DNA from: Cruorifilaria tuberocauda | Taxonomy: Eukaryota > Nematoda > Chromadorea > Rhabditida > Onchocercidae | Length of the DNA stretch: 64,000 bases | NCBI GenBank assembly: GCA_013365365.1 | Contig: JABVXU010000042.1 | Span: 186,001-250,000, forward strand | Direction: 5' to 3' | In this document: one piece after another, positions 1-9,754 of the stretch | Layout of the letters: the number at the start of each line of letters is the position of its first letter | Position numbering within the stretch: the stretch's first letter is position 1 | Made by a program: the position numbers and the translations under genes | Notes under the pieces: generated by a model | Database searches by the model: none | Told to the model about the DNA's origin: nothing | Seen by the model: only the letters and a program-made list of their open reading frames with translations

Positions 1-2752
1 AAAAATGTAAAGTAGGAAAAGCTGACTGCTATGACAAATCGGTAACAACTGGTCCTGTATTGATGTCGAAAGTGAGTAATGAAATATTTCTGTAAATATG
101 ATGATTTAGATTTATAATTCGTGCCATATAAAAATAAATTTAATACATCCTTTATTTGACTTCTATATTTTTATTTAATTGATTTATATTCAGTTTTTTG
201 TTTATTATATTCCAATTGCAGCTTTGTCAAAAACGTGGAACCATTACCGGCAACAATGAGAATATAAATGTGAGATTGAATAGTATAAAAATTGACGAAA
301 CGTCGATCAGGTGTGTAGACTCTTAATTACTTGATGGTTGTGGAAAGAGAAGACTATATTCGTTTTACTTTTTTGCTTTAATTTGTTTTCTACTTCCAGG
401 TGTTTAAAGAAGTTGCCACGAAAAAGTTGCATTAGTGCATCAACAGAGAACGAAGGTTTGTATTAGTATTTGCAGTAGGACCGTGTCATTACTGCTTCCT
501 GCGCTAATGATCTCTCCACTGCCTTTTTTACCTCATTGAACTTCTTAGAGAAAAAAAAATCATGAATTCATTTTGTAATTCAATCTGTTCGTTTCAATCA
601 GTAACGTACAATTTTATTTTTATTTTCATTTTTCATATGAATCACGAGGAAATCCTTTTATAACTTCGCAAACTCCATTCCTGAAATTTTTTATAGAAAA
701 ATACGAACAAAATGTAAAGGAATTGACCAATCGTCAGAAATTCATGAAGCTCTGCAATGTCAAAAACCAAAAGTTTGTTGAATTTTTCATTTCTGATCAT
801 AGTGGTGATTAACATGTTCAGTAAGAGCAATGTTTGGTACCTTTATCTGAATCTTTCTGGTCACTTTATCGATGGCGGTATTATTCACAATTCGACGTTA
901 GCGCAAATAAACGACATCTATTTGTTTTATTACATTTTCGTTTTAAACGCTGTTGTTATAATAGATATTTTTCTGCATTTGATAACTAGAAAGTGTCAAT
1001 GTTGCTTTTCCTACTTTGCATTTAACAAAAAACGATTGACACATAGTTATAATTAAGTTAATCATGCTTTTTTTCATAATGAGATAAAAATTTCAGCGAA
1101 GATTCGAATCAGTTAGGCGTCGTTTCGTTTGCTCATGCCAGAATCAAGCCGATTAATTATAAATACATGGAGGTTGGAATTGCTTTAATGTATTGCTAGA
1201 AGTCTCTTTTCTTCATTTTATCCTGTTATTTTTTATTCGCTTATACCGTTATTAATTTTATTAATGCAGGAAATCAGTTTTCGTGATTTGATTTCAACAA
1301 GCATGTACAATACTTCATATTCATCAGAGGACAGTTCACCATTTCGTAAACATTCCGATGGTGATTACAAGAGTTCGGTAAACTTACATACTAATAAATC
1401 ACTTCCAGATGTTTTCCTTTAAGTGTACACGCACTTTTTAAAATATACTTTTCAGAACTTGATATATCCGCATATTTCTACTCGACGGCATGTATCAACT
1501 TGTGATAGGATTATAGGTATTAATGATTTATTAAAATCATGAATACATAGTTTCGTTATTATTCTGCAGTTGTGTTATTTGCATCTATTTTACGTTATTA
1601 GTGGAAGTTACTGCATGCATCAAAGCTTTTAGACACAATAGAAGAAAAACCATTGTTACTCCATTCAACAGTATTTGGTTCCAATAGCGATACAAATCTA
1701 ACCAAATACGATCCGAATCTTATTACAAATTTTGATTGCCACGCTCGAAAAACTGTGATGAAATTCAGTGGATACGTTGTAAGTTCCCTCTTCTTCTTTA
1801 ACGGCTTTTTTTGAACTCGATGGATCATGTCAATATGTAACATTTATGGTTCTTTCTATTTCACAGAGTACAGCAATCCATTACCAGCCTGAGAGTGAAA
1901 TGAAACGTTTAATAAACGAAGCATTTCGATCATGTTTACCGCATGTCCATGTTTCCTTCAGCAAAATTAAGAGGTTTCATTCTTGCATCTTTTTATTTTT
2001 CTTTCTGAATAAATTCGTTTACTTTTTCTGAAAAAAAATTAATGATAGCTTTGACCTCGACACATTCTCGACTTTTACTAATTCGATTTATATTTTAATT
2101 TCTTTCCAGCATTAAACGAGAGCTTCACCAAATAGCTGTTGCATGCGATTTAGAAAATACTACCACGGCACACGCCTATGTTTTCTACGAGAAAGTACTC
2201 TTGAAGGTTCATTTAATGAATTTATTAAAGCCTATTTGAAAAGTGAGATTAGTGATTCAGTGCATATTCGAGATTTTCTCAGCTTAAAGAAATGTAATAA
2301 TTCCCTTAGCATTACATTATTAGTACACCAAAGATCTGTCGCCAGACTTGGCGTTGCTTATTTTACTGATCCCACTTCCCGTTGATAACTGTTACCTAAG
2401 AGCTATTTATTCATAGGGCTTAGTGTGTAAATTGAATCGAAAGCTGGTGGCGGGAGCAGCTCTTCTCATTGCTGCAAAAATTACTGATTTTGGATCTGTG
2501 TGTGTATCCGATGTTGTAAATGTTAGTTCACCTTGGATAATTTTATTGTCTTCTATAGTATTTCTTCATCTTGAAATTAATTTAAAATGAGTGAACTTAA
2601 ACTTTTAGCATTTGGAATCATCATTACGAATCAATCGTAAGGAACTCCTGCGATATGAGATACCCCTTTGTGCAGCACTTAATTTCAATTTGAGGGTACC
2701 CGTTTGGCAGCTTTTACCACATTATCAAAGGATAGATTTCATAATGTTATAA
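1..2752 (+). CDS. CABLES-type cyclin-box protein (CDK5/ABL1 enzyme substrate family), 5' end outside window
   Basis: Exons read as 3-71 (partial), 222-310, 400-455, 697-772, 1097-1172, 1270-1377, 1456-1516, 1633-1778, 1867-1973, 2110-2206, 2417-2521 and 2609-2752; all phases agree and about 377 residues are visible. The last five exons align from memory with the C-terminal cyclin-like box of CABLES1/2: YDPNL, then FRSCLPHVHVSFSKIKSIKRE, AYVFYEKVLL, NRKLVAGAALLIAAKI, and the family ending LPHYQR. CABLES proteins are adaptors linking cyclin-dependent kinases to tyrosine kinases such as ABL and WEE1; they are not enzymes themselves. The N-terminal visible part is low in conservation, so exons 697-772 and 1633-1778 rest on phase and splice-site fit; other acceptors there hit stop codons. 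An AATAAA lies at 2841-2846, about 90 bases past the stop. Family call is strong; the first half of the model is moderate. Confidence 0.85.
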
Positions 2753-3590
2753 TTTAAGAATGTTTATCTTTGTGCATATAATTCAAATAAACTACTACTC
2801 CTCTTACGAGTTATAGTTGCAAAGTGTTTTACGGTGAAACAATAAATTCTTTCACTCAACTTGCAATTAAGAGCAGCATCCAAAGTTATATAAGCATTTT
2901 CAAGAATCGAAACAAAAATAAGGAAAGTACTAACACAGCTATTTATGACATTGAAAGCAAGATGCTGCAGTCAGTTTATTGACTTGTACGGGCTCCCCAA
3001 TTCTCATTTAATTTGATTTACTTAATAGACCTATAACCATCAGTTTACGTCAAAATCTCCACCCGCAATCAGCAACTTACAGCGAAAACCCTCTTATCTC
3101 CTTATTTCTATCACTATTATCCTTAATTTCCATTTAGGATAAATCGAGGCCAATATCACACGAAGCAAATGTGAGTATAGCACTGAACCTGAGAAATCGC
3201 GGATAGAAATGGACTGGAAATTGCACTCCACTCCCTATTCGGAGCAATAAATCAGTTAATATTACTGAAAATAAAATTATGCTATATATCTCCGGTGCCA
3301 GTATCTATTCCCATAAATCCACTTATTGTCTCAATAAATCATTTCCAAGCCTTGGAAACTGTTTCAACGAATCAAAATCCGAAAAATTGAAGCATACTAT
3401 GATGTACAACAATTGCATTCTTCCATCTCATTGAAGTCGTCTATCACCCATTTAGAATCATATGGGGGATTACAGACTGTGTGTTATTCCATGCTCCATA
3501 CAAACAAGCCGATAATTTATTGAGTATATTCTTCAAACAAATAAGGAAATTTAAGCAAACAAGAAAAAGAAACGCTACTCCTTCTCTGAA
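2753..3590. other. Convergent intergenic stretch between CABLES and rps-17, with unassigned open segments
   Basis: This holds the 3' ends of two genes that face each other. AATAAA for CABLES is at 2841-2846, and on the minus strand an AATAAA (plus-strand TTTATT at 3516-3521) lies about 70 bases beyond the rps-17 stop. A 54-codon open segment at 2817-2982 follows an acceptor-like TTATAG. Between about 3130 and 3420 several frames on both strands are open and the base composition is less AT-rich than the surroundings. I recognise no family in it. Confidence 0.5.
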
Positions 3591-4653
3591 CTATCTTCGA
3601 CCAGGCATTCCTGTATTTGCTGTTTTGTCGGTCATTGGTATACTGAGTTCCTGCAAACCAACACTTCATTTCACCACAAAATATTAACTCACATGTAAGT
3701 TCTGTTTATACTTATTGTCCTTTTGCCCAAAAACGTCATTCAATCACCGACACTTATAACTGCAATATGTTCAGGAATTTTCAACATATCTATCAATCTA
3801 CCGAAAACTAAAGATCTATTTCTGCTTCCGAATCGCTTTACACTATTACAATTCAATCAGCAGCTTGAAGAAACAGAGATGAAAACAAGGAAAAACAAAC
3901 CATTGATTCAATCATTTGTTTGGTCTCCGTATCTACTTCGATTGTGGTCAACATCCGAGGGTCAACAACAGAAATATCCGGCATGTAATTATCGCGGCGT
4001 TCTCTTTCTTCTTCTTGCAATTTAATTGAAATGCCACGAACTGGCCCCTTCTCGATACGTTTCATCAAATGTGTTATGTAGCTGTAAAAAACAGTTCGTA
4101 ATCCCGAGATTTTTTTCGCAAACTATAATTCACTTGAAAAAAACGTCACATAAACTTCTTTATCTCCTCAGTATTTGATGTAATCGACTACTATTCGATA
4201 ACGCAAGGTGCAATCTGAAAAGGCATGCCCTTAAACTGTTTATTCAATGATGGATACTTTACTACCAAAGAAAATCGAAAAGATAATCTGAGCAAAATAA
4301 TGAACTATCAAGTACTTCACTAAATATTGCATTTATTAGTGCTGAATTAACTATCTGTGGAATGCCTTATTAATTGGAGCGGGTAATGCTAAATCAAAAA
4401 CAAAAATGAAATTGAGCAAAATTATCGATACGTCGATTCTGAATAATTGGGCAGTACTCAGGCTTACTTGGTAATTCAATCTCCAAACTTACCCTGCAAT
4501 ACGGTTCCTCATTTTTTTGCTCGGAATAACCGCGATTTCCTCGCAAATTCTTTTATTTGTGTGAAAGTCATGCGTCAGCTTAGTGTAATACTTCTCTATA
4601 ATCACACGAGAAGCTTTTTTCACGGTCTTTGTGCGTACACGTCCACAAACCAT
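3591..4653 (-). CDS. rps-17: 40S ribosomal protein S17 (eS17)
   Basis: Three minus-strand exons: 4493-4653, 3901-4081 and 3591-3650 (402 bases, 133 residues, the usual S17 length of about 130-135). Exon 1 gives [20 protein letters not shown] and [19 protein letters not shown]; exon 2 gives [35 protein letters not shown] and the acidic VDTETK block. These match S17 almost residue for residue. Junctions are clean: donor GG|GTAAGT, acceptor TTTTTTACAG, donor ATG|GTTTGT, acceptor TTTGCAG. The start MVCGRVRT has two residues more than the common MGRVRT. The C-terminal 19-residue exon ends in TGMPGRR and differs from the family tail, so exon 3 is the least certain. S17 is a component of the small ribosomal subunit. 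A TTTTTAG acceptor 25 bases before the ATG fits a spliced-leader site. Introns and open frames argue against a processed pseudogene. Confidence 0.93.
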
Positions 4654-5533
4654 TGTTCACTTCAGCTTGTGCCTTTAGCTAAAAATCCACGTATTGTAAT
4701 ACACGATGGAACTAAAATTAAAGGATGAAAGCAGGCTTAGAATATCACAAATCAATACAAGAATTCATCAGAAATGAAACCCATAGCTTCCAGCAAGTCT
4801 CAGAAACTGCCCAGACGTAACCACCACTTACTGCAGCACCGCACACAAACAGCTCCAAGAGCTAGCCTCCATCTACCTTTCACTGGACACTGTGAAAATC
4901 ACGCGTTCCAAGCACTTTGGAAGTAATGATGGCCCTAGCGAGACAATATTATCATCTTGTGAAAACCACGTGTCTCAACTGGAACGCAATCTATTACGAT
5001 TTACTTGAAAGTCACGGGAACTTTTATTTGACGTTCTGTCCTTTTTTTCTGGATATCAGTATTTTGGAGGATTCCTATTGCTTTTTTTGTTCTCTTCTTA
5101 GAAAGAGCTTAATCGAATGAAATCCGTGTAATTTGGAATGTGGTCAGACGATTGATGAAAGCCTTTGACACCATTTTCCTGACAAATAAAACACAGGGAA
5201 AATTTTCTGACCTTGAATTTGACCTGTTTTGTCGATTAGTACAATTAGACAGAACATTAGCATCGAAGAAAAAATGCAAGAATAGAACCATAATTCGATG
5301 CATTGCCATTTTCATCTTCGAATTTTGTTGATACAATTTCAAAAAGATGGAATTCGTGGAATTTTCATGAATTTCTTTTGTTTACCCTGATTTTCCTTGA
5401 TTAAATATTTGTCGAATGAAATGGAGAAGGGAGAAATCGATTATGAAAACATGGAGAAAGATGAAGAAATATTTGCTTATCTGTGTCTAAGTTTTTTTCA
5501 TTTTCCGGAGGGAGTATCGATGAAAAAGGCAAA
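4654..5533. other. Divergent intergenic stretch between rps-17 and the FAM76-type gene, with two unassigned open segments
   Basis: The genes on either side point away from each other, so this 0.9 kb should hold both promoters. It also carries two plus-strand open segments that look more coding than the surrounding DNA: about 4785-5003 (reads CPDVTTTYCSTAHKQLQELA near its start and ends QLERNLLRF) and 5140-5331 (FDTIFLTNKTQGKFSDLEFD, then LVQLDRTLAS). I cannot join them in phase or name them; a resemblance of the first to the N-terminal part of glypicans is too weak to use. Confidence 0.35.
4679..4685 (-). promoter_or_regulatory. Candidate spliced-leader acceptor for rps-17
   Basis: On the minus strand the heptamer TTTTTAG ends 25 bases before the rps-17 ATG. 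No upstream exon in phase is needed, so it is a likely trans-splice acceptor. This is inferred from the motif and its position. Confidence 0.45.
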
Positions 5534-7295
5534 ATGACACGTAAATGTTATTACTGCAAAGCGGGAATGCCCGAAGTAACGTAAGTTATTGGTAAAAGTA
5601 TTTTCTATTGATTCTTCGATCGGCGGTTCACTATTTTGTCTTGCATCTACATAATTTGCTTAAATTTCAAACCATTCTTTGATTTTCGATTGTTAAACTT
5701 TCATTGTGTTATTTAGGGCATGTTTTAGCTTGGGCAGTGAAAGTGAATCACAGTGTGAAAAGTGTAAGAAAAACGAGGAAAAATATAAAACAAAGGTTAA
5801 TCTCATGTCAGTCTCATTATTTTAAAATGATTATGTTTTCTGCTTTTTTATTTCTCTGGCTTTTTTTTGAGGTTTTAGTCCTGCAAGGTAGTACAGGATT
5901 CTGCTATTTAATAATTATTGTTTGATTTATTTCAGCCGACGATATGTATGTATTGCCAGCTACAAGCTGCTTTCGTTGCTAACAAATGTGTTTGGTGTTG
6001 TCATGCCGAGAGAAAATATGGATTGCCAGTGCAATGTTCCCAGTGTTTTCAAAAATCTGCCTTTGTTCGAGAACCCTCGCAAAAGGTTGCGAATCATTCG
6101 TAATCATTGTGATTCATCGATTTCATCCCTTGTGATGATTACTAGTATGGTAGCTTGACGCGAAAGACACCTAATTAAGAAGTGAGTGCTGTTTAGTTCT
6201 CAATTATAGTATTGATTGAATTAAAGGATAAGCCGCTATATTGTCGCTTGTGTACAATGTCTAGAAAGGCAATGTTTGGTGAAGTGACAGTACATGGCAA
6301 TATGTCAAAGTCAAAAAATAGCAGCCATTCGAGTCGCAAACGAACGAATTCTTCTGAAACCAGAACGGGAAAAATATCGAAGGTGAGGAACTTATAATTT
6401 TGCAAGATTTTTTATTTGTACAAGTTCAAGCCATTTTATTTAAAGTAAATATAAAAGAATCGGAATAACATTTAAAATACTTCTATACATAAATCTTGAT
6501 GTCCACAGCAATCTTCATACTCCCGAAAAGAAAATTTATTGTCCAACCGTTTTTTGAATGTACTGCCATTTTATGTGATTTTTTCTTCAGCGAAATGCGA
6601 TGACAGAAACAACGCTAGACAGTGCTCATTCGGAACATATCTTTGTCATTCAACAATATAAGGACGAAATTTTAGAGCTGCAAAAGAAATGCTTCGAAAA
6701 AGATAGAATTATACTGGAAAGGGACAAGAAGGTTAGCTTAGTGATGCGGTTCGGTACAAATACTAATGGAGGGCTGTAACAATTAGGAAGCGAAGAAAAT
6801 ATTTCGTAGGATTTATCCATAATTTTATAATCATCATCCGCTATCATATTTGATGACTCATCAACCTATCTAGAAGAGTAGGAAAAGGAATATTCTATCC
6901 ATCACTTTGTTGTACACTCAATGTATAATTTGTGAGATTCCTAGTCTATGTACTGATTGATCTTTGCAGATTGCGGAATTGAATGCTGAAATAATAATGC
7001 AAGAACAGCAGGGACGAATGAAAACAACTGTGATGCAAAAGCAGCATGCGGAATCGTTACAGTCACTTCATGATCAGATACGAAATTTGAACAAACAAGT
7101 AATGTTTGAAAATTGATAACATTTCATTAAAATATGACAGATTCTATATTGTTATTCCGAACCAAAATTTACGTTGTTTGGTTGCTTCAAGCATAACTCC
7201 AATCTAATTCGATAATGTTAAATAGTTTTTATTCTCTTAATTTTTATGTCTTGATTTCCAAATTTTAGGTGCGGCAATTGCAGAAAGGATTTTAA
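5534..7295 (+). CDS. FAM76-type cysteine-rich and coiled-coil protein
   Basis: Exons 5534-5580, 5717-5795, 5936-6085, 6227-6382, 6591-6731, 6970-7098 and 7269-7295 give 242 residues. The Cys pairs match FAM76A/B in order: KCYYCKAG, QCEKCKK, ICMYCQLQAAFVANKC, AERKYGLP-QCSQC, then LYCRLCTMSRKAMF. A Ser/Lys-rich linker follows, then a long coiled coil (QQYKDEILELQKKC and IAELNAEI to the end VRQLQKGF). FAM76 proteins are nuclear and of poorly known function. The family's first Cys block before CYYC is absent from my model; it is either lost or in an upstream exon, so the ATG at 5534 is tentative. The acceptor of exon 4 (GAATTAAAG) is weak but is the only in-phase choice I found. Family call good, both weak points real. 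Confidence 0.8.
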
Positions 7296-9674
7296 CCAAG
7301 CATCTAATTTGTGTGATCTCTTTTCTACTTTTCGAGGTACTTAGCGTTTTTTTAATCATCATTTAAAATAATATAAATGAATAGCGAAGCTTCCGAATTA
7401 AAAGCATGGCAAAGAGCCCTGTAGGAATTCTTTCAACAAATGAGCGAATATTTAAGTCAGGAAATAATTATCAAGGTATTCACCTATCGATATGCTTGAA
7501 AGCAGTGGAAGAAGTTTTACTGCGCTCATCTATCAACAAATTATTTGGAATGAATTAAAAGAAAAATCTTTCTGACATTGGTGGTATTTGTTGTATTTTT
7601 TATATACCCATTGTATCGCATACACGGTTGGTTTTTCTTCCTTGCTTTTTCTTTGATCGAATGCAAAAGCAATTAAAATAATTGTGTTTTAATGAAATAT
7701 ATATCTGAACTGATACTTACAGTGCTTGGTGGTTGGTAATCTATTTCGAAGAGAAAGATAAGTTCCTTCCAAGTAGTTTTTTGACCACAGTTAGGCATTT
7801 ATTTTAATATTTAAGTCAGAAAATAATTAGTGTACATTAATATATTACTTGGAAGTTTTTTGAGAGAGTTTGTTGATTCATGAAGCGTGATTTATTGTGA
7901 AGATTTATTTGCTGGAAGATGTGTGACGCAGAATGTTGATAGAGCCAATAATGATAGTTGATAATTGATTGTGGGCAAAAAGGTAAACTTCTATTTTGGT
8001 TCGGTGAGATTGCTAATCGGTAATGAGACTTGCTGTTTAAATACTTAAAAAAAAATATATTGTTCTGATATAGAGAATCATTTATATAAACCAGTAGCAG
8101 TGGTGCAGAAACACATGACATAAACTAGTATCATGTAGATGAATGAAAGAAATGTCACGTAAACATACAATATGTAACAATATGATTAAGCAACATTGGA
8201 TGCTATAGGAAGAGTGGATGGGAAAGAGGGATTTGTTTGGTGTTACTGATAAAGATCAATTGTACAGAAATAATCATGTGAATAGTTTTATACTGTAATT
8301 TCATTCGGTTTTTTCCGACATGTTGATTGGAATTTAAATAAGATTTAATTTTTGTAGCAATTCTTTGCCTTTTTGATTCATATTTTATTCTTGTATACAG
8401 TGTAATCTTGTAGTTGCTGATAATTAGCCTGGTGTCACTTATAGTTTCGAAAAATTTTTTGGAGATGAACTATTTTAAATGTCTGATATTATTCAACAGT
8501 GTTGGAAGCAAATTAATTGATAATTTATACATGTTGAAACAGTTTAATGTAAAAAAATATCACTCATTTCTAATGTGAAGTTTTATCTTGATTTACTAGT
8601 GCCTGTATAACATTCTGCAGCAATAATGCAGGTTGATTCAATGTTATAATTTAATATTCGCTTTTATCATTGTTTTCTTCATAAAGTTAGAAATTTGATG
8701 GATTAAGTATTATACAAATATTTTTGGAAGTTTAAGGATTTGGTTAAATGCGTTAATTTCAAGATGTTACAGCGATTAGATGTTTTGGATAGAGATAAGA
8801 ATATGGATAACGTAGTGAATTCTGTAATTTAAATTCAGTCGGCAATGCTATGGCAAGTAATTGCCGGCTGTTCCATATAGTATGACATTAATAATGGGAA
8901 CCAATCAGCGTCTTGTAAATGGCCGTAAGAAAGTTCATGATGTAGTTCGCTGCGGCATCATTTCAAATTTGAATTTTTCTTATTTCATTTCATTTCACTA
9001 TCTGCATATATCTCATTTGGTGAAGGTATCTGATAGTTTATAATTACATATACAGATTCTTATCTAAAAGTTTAAGTTGTGTACCGATATTAAAGAAATA
9101 TTCAAAATCTTCAAAGTTAAACAAATACAATTCGTTGATATTTCATCAACTTTTACAGTCATTGTTTTACAACATACAACACTATTCAATCGGAACATTA
9201 CACGCAAATGGGTAGAATTATAAATGTCATTGAAATGTTAAAATTTAATAATAGGAAATAGTAGTAGAAAGTGGGATAAACTTCATCACTGTTATGAATG
9301 AAAAGTTCTATATTTTTATAAAAGTAGTGTATTGCCGCTTTATGCTCATGAAAATGAATTGAACTAAAATTTTAAATGGAAAGTTTGAACAATCTTATCC
9401 ATGCAACATTTCTAAATAGATTAAAAAATTCATAGGCATATTAAATGGAATCTTTAAATGTACATTATATCAATAACTGACATTATATCAATAATGTGTT
9501 TCGGTAATTAAACGGGAAATGCTTTAAATGAAACATCAATTTTATTCGAGAGTCCCTAAAACTTTTTACATTTTTTTGTAATGTTAGAGTTTCATCTGAT
9601 ACATGAAACTGATTAGAAGAAAGTGGTTCAGGTATTAAATTTGCATATAGCATTCTAAGGAAACCATAGGCACG
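7296..9674. other. AT-rich intergenic stretch between the FAM76-type gene and the IFT70 gene
   Basis: About 2.4 kb with only short open frames of low-complexity composition on either strand. I see no exon with convincing splice sites, no repeat unit and no RNA gene. It should contain the FAM76 3' UTR and distal IFT70 promoter. Confidence 0.6.
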
Positions 9675-9688
9675 GTTACCATGGCAAT
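9675..9688 (+). promoter_or_regulatory. X-box (RFX/DAF-19 binding site) upstream of the IFT70 gene
   Basis: The 14-mer GTTACCATGGCAAT matches the nematode X-box consensus RYYNYYWWRRNRAC at 13 of 14 positions; only the final base (T for C) differs. It is an imperfect inverted repeat around ATGG, as RFX sites are. Its 3' end is 66 bases before the proposed ATG of the IFT70/DYF-1 gene, within the usual distance for ciliary genes of C. elegans. The position next to a known kind of DAF-19 target makes it convincing. Confidence 0.88.
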
Positions 9689-9754
9689 CATTTCGTGATC
9701 ATAGAAGCTGGAAAAAGAAAGATGGATCAGTGTACGTCCAAAACTTGAAGCTGA

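Noticed and set aside
757..1056. Plus-strand 99-codon frame with hydrophobic segments
   Set aside because: Its composition is AT-driven and it overlaps the CABLES exon 697-772 in another frame and the following intron.
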